From Nilaparvata lugens (taxonomy: Eukaryota; Arthropoda; Insecta; Hemiptera; Delphacidae): a stretch of 64,000 nt of DNA. Each line of letters begins with the position of its first letter. Position 1 is the first letter of the stretch. The notes under the pieces were generated by a model. That model had not been told where the DNA came from, did not search any database, and saw only the letters and a list, made by a program, of their open reading frames with translations. Positions 52,001-56,822 of this stretch are shown here, in pieces. The DNA is taken from contig NC_052506.1 of NCBI RefSeq assembly GCF_014356525.2, forward strand, positions 31,130,192 through 31,194,191. The letters are read 5' to 3'. Made by a program: the position numbers and the translations under genes.

Positions 52001-54817
52001 GTTCCAAACTATCAGATTGAATAGTATTCTGCGATAATGCTAAATGAATGAACCAATAACTCTACAAGAGACTTACCAGAAACGATGTCCCGGCAAAGAA
52101 CAGCTCCTTCATTGTAGAAAAATGACATTATCTAGCTTTCAAAGTAAGTCTCAAACACTCATTTCCCACTATAGAATTTTGAAACATTTATAAATGAAAA
52201 ACGTTTTTTTCCTTTTTCAGTAATATTCTGCGCATAACTTTCAACAAGAATGTCTTCAAAACTCTTTAGGATCGATCAGTCTTATTATCTCAATATATAT
52301 ATAGACTCTTTGTAAATGGACTTGTCATGAATATGACTTTAACATTATCATAGTGGGGAAAAGCGTCAAATCTACACACAGTCCAATTTTTAATATATGT
52401 TCCTATTATAAAAATCGTTCACTCTATAAGCTTTCCAACTAAAAATCACTTATTAAATTGTTATAGGAACTGATAGTCACTCTTATAACTAGTAGCAGAT
52501 GCTACTTCTACTGAAGCGACTGTTCAGTGGAGATGCAATCGAAATGAACTCTCATTGTTTACTGAGAACGATTATGTAAGTCAGGTCCCAGGAGGAGTTC
52601 CAGTTCACTGTGCCAGTGTTTGCTCTGTACGGGAACGAAGGGAATGGAAATGTTGACAAAGGAAGAAATCGAATTTCGAGAAAAGAAGATAATAAAAAGG
52701 GCAGTGGAGGAGGAGGAAGAAGATAGCTATAGGGAAGAGACGTTAACAAGGAGGAATTTTGAACGACCTGAAAGAAGACAGTAAACAGATGCAAATGGTT
52801 GTGGTTCAGCGTAAAAGGTCTTTGGTGACACCAAAATAGGGACTCTAGCCTTGGCAGTTCAATGTACAGAGGAGGAAGACGTTTTCTAAGCATTTTTAAG
52901 GAAGAGCCCAAGTTGCGTGGAACAGTACAACGCGCCCAAGCCATCAACATCCTATGCAGTAAGTACATTCACAGCAACAATTTTCCTCGTTTTCCAAAGA
53001 CTGGGCCCGTCTCACACGACTATGAACTCTAGCCACCAACAAAACATGCTGAACAGAGACAGTAAACGACCATGAAAATTTATTGTCAACTGAGAAAGCA
53101 TGTTTATCGATCTCCAGAAAATAAAGAAAACGCTGGTAACGACAAGGAAGAATAAAGTGAACGTTAGAGGTGGAAGGGAAGATGAGACACAAAGAACTAG
53201 AGCGAGAAAGTTTAGTTCGAGGCTCTATTATCTCTGTTTGTCCTATATTTCCTGCTGATGCATTGCAATAACAACCGATGTAGCTTGTGAATAGAGTTAT
53301 GCATCGATCCCTCTTTGGAAAACATTGTAAACTTCCTGACTACTGCACAGTACAAATTCATTCAAGTCACGCATACACTCACGCACAAACGCATAGGACC
53401 TACAAAATACGCATGCGCCAGGTTACATAAAGCCCTTTTCAAAAGAGTTTCACCTGGATTTTGTTGGAATTGATTTAATAAATTATAATTATTTTGTTAG
53501 AATCTTCCCCCCTTTTTTGCTCCACTATTTTTTTATTTGTTTAATTGTAATTGTTGTATTTTATTTTGCATGTGTGTGTGTGAATAAATAAATTGAATTA
53601 AAATCGCTCTTGAAAAAATCAAATGTGATAGATATAGGCATCAAATAAGTTAGATACAACACGTTCCTACTATAGTAAATAAAACCTAGTTGGAGAGATC
53701 ACCAATGGAATTACTGGAATATGATAAGTTCGAAATGTAAGAATGATTCCAAGGAGAATTAAAATAAATGAATATGAAGGAATTCAGCAAATGAATATTT
53801 TCAATAATTCTCCATAATACGTTTCATGAACTAGAGCTAACATAGTATAAATTCAACATTTGTGGAAGTATGATATAACTGTTTTTGTAGTATAATGCAT
53901 CATCATATGTGGGGTAGGTACAAATAAAATATCACAAAGTTTCACGAATAAAAAGTGCATGAATAATATAACTTATAATTTATAAGGATATGATTGTAGC
54001 AGCCTATTTAGACTTTATAAAAACTTCCAATTCCTGACAAGATTCAAGGAACATTAAAAATAATAAATCATCTCGGGAAAAGTGAGAACTATTAGAAGAA
54101 TTATGTCAAACCTTGCATCATAAACGTTAGCTATAAGTCAAGACACTAACTCCAAATTAGGTTGAAATAATAGTATCTATCGTTGAATTATTTTTCAAAG
54201 CTCTATAAACTAGAAAAAGTAGACCTTGTAATGTGGGATTTGAATAGATTTATTTGAAACCTTCTCAATGATTCACAGATTCACACTAGAAAAGAAACTC
54301 TGCTAACTTAATAAAATAAGAGACCCCAGAATACCCTGCCAACATTTTTTATTAAATATTCCTTATACCCACAAAGCTTCAATAACGAATAAGACCAAAT
54401 ATGAAAATTGTAAAAATATGAATAATATCAAGGGAGCAATATGAAACCATTAATCTTTAGATTGCAACTAAACAACATGAAACAAACAATAATCTGATAT
54501 TAGCCGATCATTTGTCCAAAATATTTTATAGCAACGTCTTCACGGCACTAGAGCGTTCGAAACTCTTCTGCAAACTGAAAGCAGTCCCATAAATGTCTGG
54601 AATGCACTGCAGTTGCCCAATACGCCCACACACCTCGCCTGCCACAAGCAGGATACTATAAATTGGGAGGAATAAATATGATGGATTTACCTGTCGATTC
54701 CTGGAACAAAGACTGACTGACGTGTGCCAGTGACATGCGATTTTCTAAGAAGAACCGTTCACCCAGCGCATACATGTCAGAGTCCACCAATACAAAAGTG
54801 GCGTGTGAAGGTTTCAT
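9908..54817 (-). CDS. Cytosolic carboxypeptidase, CCP2/CCP3 (AGBL2/AGBL3) type; whole spliced gene
   Basis: M14-family zinc carboxypeptidase that removes C-terminal glutamate (or the terminal residue of detyrosinated tubulin) from polyglutamylated proteins in the cytoplasm and cilia; this role is family knowledge. Exons joined in phase (minus strand): 54691-54817, 48822-48997, 47844-47996, 46575-46804, 43679-43825, 42068-42206, 41093-41206, 40697-40807, 40012-40181, 39646-39805, 38480-38707, (37180-37204?), 36182-36287, 35485-35605, 34595-34672, 31072-31216, 29282-29375, 14159-14365, 12979-13095, 12061-12152, 9908-10089. Predicted length is about 973 residues. In that numbering the zinc ligands are H374 and E377 (HPGE) and H470 (CDLHAHS), the substrate-binding pair is N433/R434 (GRDLNR), and the catalytic glutamate is E543 (SYTME). 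The enzyme core is firm. Assigning the tail exons (from 36.3 kb down) to this transcript rests on matching phases and on the acidic LSDYSS-type and lysine-rich tail style of CCP2/3. The tail could instead be a second gene. Confidence 0.72.
10203..10659. other. Intron sequence, nothing recognised
   Basis: Lies in the last intron of the carboxypeptidase model; no ORF or clear repeat. Confidence 0.4.
10660..11370 (+). pseudogene. LINE (non-LTR retrotransposon) 3' fragment
   Basis: A 45-codon piece ([20 protein letters not shown] start) ends in a stop at 10855. A 103-codon frame (10894-11205) follows: [20 protein letters not shown], then the zinc-finger-like [21 protein letters not shown]-x2-C with a later HFLGRC is typical of LINE ORF2 C-termini. 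An A-rich tail lies near 11350-11370. No RT domain; dead 5'-truncated copy. Confidence 0.55.
12061..12152 (-). CDS. CCP tail exon, basic
   Basis: 30 codons, phase 2 in, phase 1 out: [20 protein letters not shown] then [10 protein letters not shown]. Acceptor TTTTCACAG, donor GTGATA. Confidence 0.6.
12979..13095 (-). CDS. CCP tail exon
   Basis: 38 codons, phase 2 in and out: [20 protein letters not shown] then [18 protein letters not shown]. Acceptor TTTTACAG, donor GTAAGT. Exactly phase-compatible with both neighbours. Confidence 0.62.
14159..14365 (-). CDS. CCP tail exon, lysine-rich
   Basis: 68 codons, phase 2 in and out: [20 protein letters not shown] then [14 protein letters not shown] and KKRTRRKTT. 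Acceptor ACTTTCTTATAG, donor GTAATA. Highly basic with likely nuclear-localisation-type clusters. The Ty3/Gypsy element sits about 430 bp upstream in the preceding intron. Alternatively part of an unrelated nuclear protein. Confidence 0.62.
14796..14897 (-). repeat. 3' LTR (102 bp)
   Basis: Identical to the 5' LTR; followed on the left by target duplication GTACC. Confidence 0.93.
14898..14910 (-). promoter_or_regulatory. Polypurine tract
   Basis: AAGGGGGGAAGAT on the minus strand, directly before the 3' LTR; primes plus-strand DNA synthesis. Confidence 0.85.
14915..16903 (-). CDS. pol: Pol: reverse transcriptase, RNase H, integrase
   Basis: 662 codons shown from [10 protein letters not shown]; the open frame extends upstream to 16999. 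[14 protein letters not shown] (Asp 40) and YLDDIIV (102-108). RNase [13 protein letters not shown] (Asp 246), ITDQKS (Asp 308) and PADTLSR (Asp 355). Integrase: His/Cys zinc-binding module (CHPGV...CSKCITC, about 381-414), then the DDE triad Asp 441 (NMDF), Asp 499 (HSDRG) and Glu 535 (GQVERYN). A GPVWLKK (GPY/F-type) module is at 607-613. RT-RNaseH-INT order makes it Ty3/Gypsy. All catalytic residues are present, so only the upstream shift appears to disable this copy. Confidence 0.93.
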   Translation of the reverse strand: MVIDYSQTINKFTNLDAYPLPLMEELVNKVAQYKIFSSIDLKSAYHQIPILPEERHFTAFEVGHKLYQFKRIPFGVTNGVAAFQKVIDQIIERENLTSCYAYLDDIIVCGRTQEEHDENLENFWRATEKYGLTINEERCKIAMENLTFLGFEIGQGMIKPDPDRLKPLLDLPAPKNQKELKRVLGMLAHYSKWIKEFSKKIHPLVHNTHFPLNEECRNIFESLKKEIGSAVLVHIDEKVPFTLETDASDYAIGAVLTQNERPVAFFSRTLSTSETRHSAVEKEAYAIVESIRKWRHYLLGREFTLITDQKSVSFMFSNKQTSKIKNDKIQRWRLELSEYKFNIIYRVGKENIPADTLSRVCATVGCHTDIKKLIKIHEDLCHPGVTRLHHWTKTKNLPYSIDDVKEVCSKCITCSEMKPRYAKGTGRLIKATRPFERLNMDFKGPLQSSSRNKYILVLIDEYSRFPFAFPCPDMTTNTVIKHLTSLFSLFGVPSYIHSDRGTSFMSSALKNFLLSKGIASSRTSPYNPAGNGQVERYNGVIWKSVMLALKSRGLNNSHWEQVLPDALNSIRSLLCTSTNCTPHERMFLHARNSSNGKPLPTWLLTPGPVWLKKMTKNSKQESQVEKVELIESNPEYAFVRHNDGRESTVSLRQLAPYPTSAD
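16969..17558 (-). CDS. Aspartic protease of the Ty3/Gypsy element
   Basis: Frame reached by the -1 shift. It holds [13 protein letters not shown] with the catalytic Asp in DTGS, and [11 protein letters not shown], the retropepsin flap/ILG block. Cleaves the Gag-Pol polyprotein. The frame ends at a stop at 16969, just as the pol linker begins, because of a one-base shift near 16990-16996 that separates it from RT in this copy. Confidence 0.8.
17472..18386 (-). CDS. gag: Gag polyprotein of the Ty3/Gypsy element
   Basis: 304 codons from ATG at 18386. Residues 40-210 form the helical capsid-like Gag region ([32 protein letters not shown]). Two CCHC zinc knuckles bind [18 protein letters not shown] (234-248) and [14 protein letters not shown] (255-268). 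Codons 274-276 (K-K-N) form a slippery A_AAA_AAC heptamer. Without slipping, Gag continues 28 codons to a stop at 17472. Confidence 0.9.
   Translation of the reverse strand: MGPKRKTSKRQDLVSEGENDSQNQMLGKILKPTVLSIDQDSDEAPKTWRHWKVTFLNFLKNSSIPKKDELNVLINYVSPNIFESICNCISFEEAITTLEESFIKPQNVVHARYCLSKAKQTHGESIDQFYNKLKRLSLPCNFQAVTADDNKSEYIRDAFISGLESSKIRQHLFEMKSLTLQDAISQARMLENAENIAKEYETSSEYVNTVLANENKNTEKTTLVRNSYQKKIQCRFCGYNNHTDNSQCPAKGQPCLTCNRIGHFSKVCRARNDKKNQMVSATVISAAIPALTSQNVLFLYVLME
17559..17565 (-). promoter_or_regulatory. -1 ribosomal frameshift site, gag to protease
   Basis: A_AAA_AAC in the gag frame. Five bases later come TGGTAT and ATACCA arms (6 bp, extended by CTGC/GCAG with a 2-base bulge), a plausible stimulatory stem-loop. 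Slipping back one base enters the protease frame with no stop before the DTGS motif. Confidence 0.65.
18397..18412 (-). promoter_or_regulatory. Putative self-priming primer-binding site
   Basis: One base inside the 5' LTR, the minus strand reads TTTATTCGACATTAAA. This is a perfect 16-base complement of TTTAATGTCGAATAAA inside the LTR (18441-18456), right where transcription is predicted to begin. I did not recognise a tRNA 3'-end complement. The arrangement matches Tf1-type self-priming. Confidence 0.6.
18414..18515 (-). repeat. 5' LTR (102 bp)
   Basis: Read on the minus strand it has a TATA-like TATTTATA at 18493-18486, a predicted start region about 30 bp later (18456-18459), and AATAAA at 18446-18441. 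It is very short for Ty3/Gypsy. Identical to 14796-14897. Confidence 0.93.
18521..19370. other. Repeat-like intron sequence, no gene
   Basis: Two diverged GGCCTCCTGAG/CCCCCTGAGACC units (18548-18640), a TG-rich simple repeat (18655-18722), then AT-rich sequence with CATGCATGTTTATCATGTAT palindromic repeats near 19150-19195. Confidence 0.45.
19507..19608. repeat. Small hairpin MITE
   Basis: Arms of about 37 bp (GTCAGCACAGATAGGGCTCC start, complemented at the right end) around a 30-bp loop. Copied at 21875-21976 by the larger duplication. Confidence 0.6.
20016..20605. mobile_element. mariner-type MITE, copy 1
   Basis: 590 bp, terminal repeats of about 190 bp starting TACAGAGTG, flanked by TA. 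The repeats carry ACGGGTACTTTTGAAAACGC. No transposase; the apparent 116-codon frame is a translation of the terminal repeat. Confidence 0.8.
20799..21373. mobile_element. mariner-type MITE, copy 2 (left end clipped)
   Basis: Same element lacking its first 15-20 bp, clipped at the 768-bp duplication junction. Confidence 0.8.
22384..22973. mobile_element. mariner-type MITE, copy 3
   Basis: Full 590-bp copy in the second large unit; same TA flanks as copy 1. Confidence 0.8.
23312..25014. repeat. 64-bp minisatellite, about 26 units
   Basis: Unit GAGGTTGCTGAGTTTGAAGT-ATTTCATTGATTATACCTAC-TAGGTACTGTCATTAATGTT-TATT. Each has a perfect TACCTACTAGGTA palindrome. Several units carry a 7-bp insertion giving TACTACGCTACTAGGTA. 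The array begins at the end of the preceding duplication, whose tail is a diverged unit. Confidence 0.95.
25378..25624 (+). mobile_element. tRNA-derived SINE, copy 1
   Basis: 247 bp flanked by a perfect 12-bp target duplication ACTGTATTTGGA (25366-25377, 25625-25636). The head has box A TGGTCTAGTGG and box B GGTTCAAACC. The body has GTCGGTCCCGGCTGAAGTAT and GGGACCTTCCCGCAAGGGAC. No intact cloverleaf, so not a tRNA gene. Confidence 0.85.
26722..26968 (+). mobile_element. tRNA-derived SINE, copy 2
   Basis: Same SINE and same 12-bp flanks (26710-26721, 26969-26980), copied by the 1.34-kb duplication rather than by a second insertion. Confidence 0.85.
27827..27916. repeat. CpG-rich imperfect palindrome
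   Basis: Arms TTTTCCGGCTCGAGATCGCG and onwards versus its near-complement ending GAGAGCCGGAAAAACATTT, about 35 bp each, around GACGAAGTC. Unlike the AT-rich surroundings. Confidence 0.6.
28352..28443 (-). mobile_element. tRNA-like SINE head (minus strand)
   Basis: Minus strand: box A-like TGGCCGAGAGCG and box B GGTTCGAACC at leucine/serine-tRNA-like spacing, but no proper arms. Probably a SINE. Confidence 0.5.
29282..29375 (-). CDS. CCP tail exon
   Basis: Acceptor TTTCTTTCCAG, donor GTAAAT. Only the phase-1 frame is open: [20 protein letters not shown] then [10 protein letters not shown], exiting in phase 2. Both ends fit: phase 1 from the 31072 exon, and phase 2 into the 14365 exon across a 15-kb intron full of recent insertions. 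Confidence 0.55.
29583..29647 (-). CDS. Possible 65-nt cassette exon
   Basis: Bounded by TTTAATCCACAG and a GTATGT donor. Open in the phase-1 frame supplied by the previous exon ([21 protein letters not shown] in part). Because 65 is not a multiple of three, including it puts the 29375 exon into a frame that stops after about 20 codons, so it would act as an alternative end or poison exon. Confidence 0.35.
31072..31216 (-). CDS. CCP tail exon, acidic
   Basis: 48 codons from a TTGCAG acceptor, phase 0 in: [20 protein letters not shown] then [26 protein letters not shown] donor gives phase 1 out. If that donor is skipped the frame runs 14 more codons to a stop at 31025, an alternative C-terminus. 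Confidence 0.6.
31217..33726. other. Intron; nothing besides the 33.4-kb exon
   Basis: AT-rich. Contains a GGATGACCAGG-type inverted patch near 32443-32515 and TAATGGGATAATTAAATAAT repeats near 32920-32970. No supportable gene. Confidence 0.4.
33338..33472 (-). CDS. Unassigned first exon, possible alternative start of the tail
   Basis: A GC-rich island of 135 bp opens with ATG (33472) and encodes 45 residues ([20 protein letters not shown] then [20 protein letters not shown] and IFHGS). It ends in phase 0 at a consensus GTGAGT donor. It cannot serve as an internal exon after 34595 because upstream AGs are out of frame, so it reads as a first exon. Phase 0 fits the 31216 acceptor, which would give a protein with the acidic/basic tail but no peptidase domain. 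I do not recognise the sequence; it could start a different gene. Confidence 0.45.
33727..34417. mobile_element. Non-autonomous TIR DNA transposon (about 690 bp)
   Basis: Terminal repeats ATGCCCGGTTGCAGAGTCGT at the left and its complement at the right, with weaker inverted similarity inwards (CTCTCATAG). No transposase. Target duplication unclear, so superfamily unassigned. Confidence 0.7.
34595..34672 (-). CDS. CCP tail exon, proline-rich
   Basis: 26 codons, phase 0 at both ends ([20 protein letters not shown] then RRKILQ). Good TTTTTGCAG acceptor and GTAATC donor. Confidence 0.63.
35485..35605 (-). CDS. CCP tail exon, acidic and proline-rich
   Basis: Phase 2 in, phase 0 out: 40 residues beginning [16 protein letters not shown] and then a VPPPSP segment. 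Acceptor TTGTCAG, donor GTAACC. Predicted disordered tail. Confidence 0.65.
36182..36287 (-). CDS. CCP tail exon ([10 protein letters not shown])
   Basis: 34 residues open only in the phase-1 frame: [20 protein letters not shown] then [14 protein letters not shown]. Good acceptor (TTTTCAG) and donor (GTAAGA). The basic helix followed by an SD/SS-rich stretch resembles the region after the catalytic domain of CCP2/3. Exits in phase 2. Confidence 0.68.
37180..37204 (-). CDS. Candidate 25-nt CCP microexon
   Basis: The catalytic exon ends in phase 0, but the next recognisable tail exon (36287) needs phase 1. A segment between an AG at 37205-37206 and a GTAAAT donor at 37174-37179 is open in phase 0 (FKYLLYSH) and exits in phase 1, which would bridge the gap. 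The evidence is only splice-site and phase fit; the pyrimidine tract is poor. Confidence 0.2.
38480..38707 (-). CDS. CCP exon 11, catalytic glutamate
   Basis: 76 residues with [11 protein letters not shown] and [17 protein letters not shown]; the Glu of SYTME is the catalytic base. It ends [15 protein letters not shown] in phase 0 at GTCAGC. Strikingly GC-rich third positions compared with neighbouring exons. If unspliced, translation would stop three codons into the intron (VSI then TGA), a possible short C-terminus. Confidence 0.93.
39646..39805 (-). CDS. CCP exon 10, third zinc ligand
   Basis: 53 residues with [19 protein letters not shown]; the first His of HAHS is the third zinc ligand. 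Most CCPs I know have HGHS here, so the alanine is unusual. Phase 2 in, phase 0 out. The end (MLHKNAADK) joins the FSFENCKF block of the next exon. Confidence 0.93.
40012..40181 (-). CDS. CCP exon 9, NPDG and GRDLNR
   Basis: 56 residues carrying [18 protein letters not shown] and GRDLNRQY. The Asn-Arg pair corresponds to the substrate carboxylate-binding residues of M14 enzymes. Phase 0 in, phase 2 out at GTAGG. Confidence 0.93.
40697..40807 (-). CDS. CCP exon 8, zinc ligands HPGE
   Basis: 37 residues with [20 protein letters not shown]. The His and Glu of HPGE are the first two catalytic zinc ligands of M14 carboxypeptidases. Phase 0 at both ends. Confidence 0.93.
41093..41206 (-). CDS. CCP exon 7, catalytic domain
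   Basis: 38 residues with [19 protein letters not shown], the first strand and helix of the M14 catalytic fold in CCPs. Phase 0 at both ends; acceptor TTTCCAG, donor GTAATT. Confidence 0.9.
42068..42206 (-). CDS. CCP exon 6, end of N-domain
   Basis: Encodes 46 residues including [20 protein letters not shown] and [11 protein letters not shown], the strongly conserved N-domain/catalytic-domain junction of CCPs. Phase 2 in, phase 0 out at GTGTGG. A TAACTA-type simple repeat (41990-42058) sits just beyond the donor. Confidence 0.9.
42838..43240. repeat. Dispersed repeat with GACCGAACGCAGTGAGGTC end
   Basis: The near-palindromic end motif, a (TGTA)n run (42885-42905) and CGCGTTGATAGAATTCTATG look like a high-copy dispersed element. 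A related end (GACCGAAGCGAAGCTGAGGT) is at 39085. Family assignment is not possible from sequence alone. Confidence 0.45.
43447..43667. mobile_element. MITE beside CCP exon 5 donor
   Basis: 221 bp with inverted ends CTATARTGNGNTCCACGTTA and then TAATGRCAGT. The right end lies 4 bp beyond the exon-5 donor sequence. A truncated relative is at 4400-4477. Confidence 0.75.
43679..43825 (-). CDS. CCP exon 5, N-domain
   Basis: Encodes 48 residues ([20 protein letters not shown]...[13 protein letters not shown]), a conserved CCP N-domain segment. Phase 2 in, phase 2 out at GTGAGT. A MITE ends about 11 bp past the exon on the donor side, and a 2.0-kb mariner-type element begins about 45 bp before the acceptor. 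Confidence 0.87.
43871..45880 (-). mobile_element. Tc1/mariner-type transposon with 500-bp inverted repeats, dead
   Basis: 2,010 bp flanked by TA. Inverted repeats 43871-44368 and about 45375-45880 (start TACAGRGTGATTCATAATTA) are about 95% alike. The interior holds a decayed transposase. It lies in intron 4 of the carboxypeptidase, 45 bp from the exon-5 acceptor. Confidence 0.85.
44496..45175 (-). pseudogene. Transposase remnant (DUF4817-type N-terminus, DDE core)
   Basis: 45175-44927 encodes an N-terminal helix-turn-helix domain ([18 protein letters not shown], ending [11 protein letters not shown]). An in-frame TAA and then TAG interrupt the second helix-turn-helix ([19 protein letters not shown]). 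44840-44496 encodes [16 protein letters not shown] (first catalytic Asp), WAAENPHS and [15 protein letters not shown], ending at LPPRLNG where the left inverted repeat begins. The C-terminal catalytic residues are missing, so it is inactive. Confidence 0.75.
45881..46574. other. Intron, nothing recognised
   Basis: AT-rich remainder of intron 4. An inverted ATACATAACTTTGTTGT/ACAACAAAGTTATG pair near 46459-46515 suggests a small hairpin. Confidence 0.4.
46575..46804 (-). CDS. CCP exon 4, N-domain
   Basis: Encodes 76 residues including [15 protein letters not shown] and [17 protein letters not shown], hallmark CCP N-domain motifs. Phase 0 in, phase 2 out at GTCAGT. The acceptor (GAAG at 46805-46808) has a weak pyrimidine tract and was chosen because it is the phase-0 site. 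The 5' half is GC-rich compared with flanking introns. Confidence 0.83.
47844..47996 (-). CDS. CCP exon 3, start of N-domain
   Basis: Encodes 51 residues ([20 protein letters not shown]...[14 protein letters not shown]). This is the characteristic N-terminal beta-sandwich entry of CCP2/3-type enzymes. Phase 0 at both ends; donor TAC|GTAAGT. Confidence 0.85.
48822..48997 (-). CDS. CCP exon 2, N-terminal region
   Basis: Acceptor TTTTTCAG, phase 1 in, phase 0 out at GTCAGT. Encodes about 59 residues starting [13 protein letters not shown] and ending RWPAECQ. This is the linker before the conserved N-domain; the RWPxEC-like end leads into the [11 protein letters not shown] block of the next exon. 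All first-exon candidates splice here in phase. Confidence 0.8.
49046..49133. repeat. CpG-rich 88-bp palindrome in CCP intron
   Basis: Arms CGTAATGCGCGACTTTATCG... and their near-complement meet at a perfect TTATCACGC-GGA-GCGTGATAA centre. It could form a cruciform or hairpin. Confidence 0.75.
49148..49499. repeat. TIR element with NRF-1-like sites
   Basis: Inverted ends TTTTTTCTACAACTGC (49148-49163) and complement (49484-49499). The interior has a 41-bp tandem unit (GCGAGCGTAAAGAAA...TGCGCATGCGC), two copies plus a partial. TGCGCATGCGCG (49345-49356) and TGCGCATGCGCA (49386-49397) both fit the NRF-1/Ewg consensus YGCGCAYGCGCR. Confidence 0.6.
49500..54080. other. Intron 1; only the 52.1-kb alternative exon supported
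   Basis: AT-rich. There is a direct repeat CTGAGAGGGTATCAA (50618, 50669), an inverted ATGTATC patch (50325-50400), a purine-rich stretch (52620-52780), and a TG/AATAAATAAATTGAATTAAA tail-like end near 53570-53605 that looks like the 3' end of a retroposon. Confidence 0.4.
52077..52128 (-). CDS. Alternative CCP first exon
   Basis: ATG at 52128 opens 17 codons ([17 protein letters not shown]) and ends in phase 1 at a consensus GTAAGT donor (52071-52076). That is exactly the phase needed by the exon at 48997. Treated as an internal exon after exon 1a it would run into stops, so it reads as a mutually exclusive alternative first exon from an intronic promoter. Spliced product inferred, not proven. 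Confidence 0.5.
54691..54817 (-). CDS. CCP gene exon 1 (intact copy)
   Basis: Starts ATG at 54817 and encodes 42 residues beginning [20 protein letters not shown]. It ends in phase 1 at a GTAAAT donor (54685-54690), which fits the phase-1 acceptor of the exon at 48997. The in-frame ATG and absence of an upstream acceptor mark it as a first exon. The same exon lies 1.38 kb upstream in a tandem duplicate, where it is frameshifted. Confidence 0.75.
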
Positions 54818-54896
54818 TGTTATTTTTACGTGAGCGAGATTTCAATCGTACTAGAACGATTCGGACATTTAATTTTTCGAACGCGAAATGACATCT

Positions 54897-54909
54897 AGGT
54901 CAAAGGTCT
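54897..54909 (+). promoter_or_regulatory. DR1-type nuclear-receptor element upstream of exon 1
   Basis: AGGTCAAAGGTCT, two near-consensus AGGTCA half-sites one base apart (HNF4/USP class), 80 bp upstream of the exon-1 ATG. The same site is at 56278-56290 in the duplicate. Motif match only; chance is possible. Confidence 0.25.
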
Positions 54910-56067
54910 GAAGGCAATCATGGATAACTTACTCAATGAAAAGATATCATATTTCTATTCGAGCTCCACCTCCTTTATAATATAGAATCTTGATACATGG
55001 TATAGGATGGTACCCGGGAATAGGAAGATTATTTTGAAACATGCCTAACTCCATCATGTGATAGAACTCAGATAAAAGCATTGTGCAGTGCGCTGTGCGC
55101 TGTGCACCAATGCGATTCGAATGACGGTGACGGGAGCAGAAATATTTTCAATCCGCAGTTAAATGGTTGAGGTAGACCATCAAATAATCTGTTATACCAA
55201 TTATTTTATCCAGATATTTCTAATTCCTATGTAATTGTATTGAAAATACCATGTTTATCATATTTATATTAATCATATTTATCTAATTGAAATAGGCATA
55301 TTTCTCATGAGAGAATAACTGGAATGCTTCCAAGTGTTCATTTACAAATTAAAATTGAAACTTTCATTAAAACCGAGACTTGATGAATTTAAGGAATGCG
55401 TTCAATTTCAACCATTATAACTCAAATTTACAAAAAAATATTTTTTTCATTGTGAAATGTGAGAACTATTAGAAGAATTATGTCAAACCTTGCATCATAA
55501 ACGTTAGCTATAAGTCAAGACACTAACTCCAAATTAGGTTGAAATAATAGTATCTATCGTTGAATTATTTTTCAAAGCTCTATAAACTAGAAAAAGTAGA
55601 CCTTGTAATGTGGGATTTGAATAGATTTATTTGAAACCTTCTCAATGATTCACAGATTCACACTAGAAAAGAAACTCTGCTAACTTAATAAAATAAGAGA
55701 CCCCAGAATACCCTGCCAACATTTTTTATTAAATATTCCTTATACCCACAAAGCTTCAATAACGAATAAGACCAAATATGAAAATTGTAAAAATATGAAT
55801 AATATCAAGGGAGCAATATGAAACCATTAATCTTTAGATTGCAACTAAACAACATGAAACAAACAATAATCTGATATTAGCCGATCATTTGTCCAAAATA
55901 TTTTATAGCAACGTCTTCACGGCACTAGAGCGTTCGAAACTCTTCTGCAAACTGAAAGCAGTCCCATAAATGTCTGGAATGCACTGCAGTTGCCCAATAC
56001 GCCCACACACCTCGCCTGCCACAAGCAGGATACTATAAATTGGGAGGAATAAATATGATGGATTTAC

Positions 56068-56198
56068 CTGTCGATTCCTGGAACAAAGACTGACTGACGT
56101 GTGCCAGTGACATGCGATTTTCTAAGAAGAACCGTTCACCCAGCGCATACAAACATGTCAGAGTCCACCAATACAAAAGTGGCGTGTGAAGGTTTCAT
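56068..56198 (-). pseudogene. Duplicated CCP exon 1, frameshifted
   Basis: Near-identical copy of the 54691-54817 exon inside the second unit of a 1.36-kb tandem duplication. A 4-bp insertion (AAAC, at about 56151-56155) after codon 15 shifts the frame, and a TGA follows within six codons. The ATG context and donor site are preserved, so it may still be transcribed as a non-coding leader, but it cannot start the enzyme in frame. It could also be the second haplotype misassembled in tandem. Confidence 0.7.
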
Positions 56199-56822
56199 TG
56201 TTATTTTTACGTGAGCGAGATTTCAATCGTACTAGAACGATTCGGACATTTAATTTTTCGAACGCGAAATGACATCTAGGTCAAAGGTCTGAAGGCAATC
56301 ATGGATAACTTACTCAATGAAAAGATATCATATTTCTATTCGAGCTCCACCTCCTTTATAATATAGAATCTTGATACATGGTATAGGATGGTACCCGGGA
56401 ATAGGAAGATTATTTTGAAACATGCCTAACTCCATCATGTGATGGAACTCAGATAGAAGCATTGTGCAGTGCGCTGTGCGCTGTGCACACCAATGCGATT
56501 CGAATGACGGTGACGGGAGCAGAAATATTTTCAATCCGCAGTTAAATGGTTGAGGTAGACCATCAAATAATCTGTTATACCAATTATTTTATCCAGATAT
56601 TTCTAATTCCTATGTAATTGTATTAAAAATACCATGTTTATCATATTTATATTAATCATATTTATCTAATTGAAATAGGCATATTTCTCATGAGAGAATA
56701 ACTGGAATGCTTCCAAGTGTTCATTTACAAATTAAAATTGAAACTTTCATTAAAACCGAGACTTGATGGATTTAAGGAATGCGTCCAATTTCAACCATTA
56801 TAACTCAAATTTACAAAAAAAT

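Larger units (their letters stand above)
54081..56822. repeat. 1.36-kb direct tandem duplication over CCP exon 1
   Basis: 54081-55437 and 55459-56822 are nearly identical (a few substitutions, a 4-bp and a 2-bp insertion in the second unit). About 20 bp of non-shared AT-rich filler separates them. Both carry exon 1, its donor and about 600 bp upstream. Either a recent duplication or two haplotypes assembled in series. Confidence 0.85.

Noticed and set aside
52552..52968. 138-codon Leu/Pro-rich minus-strand frame
   Set aside because: It reads the complement of a purine-rich stretch; composition is low-complexity with no domain or splice context.
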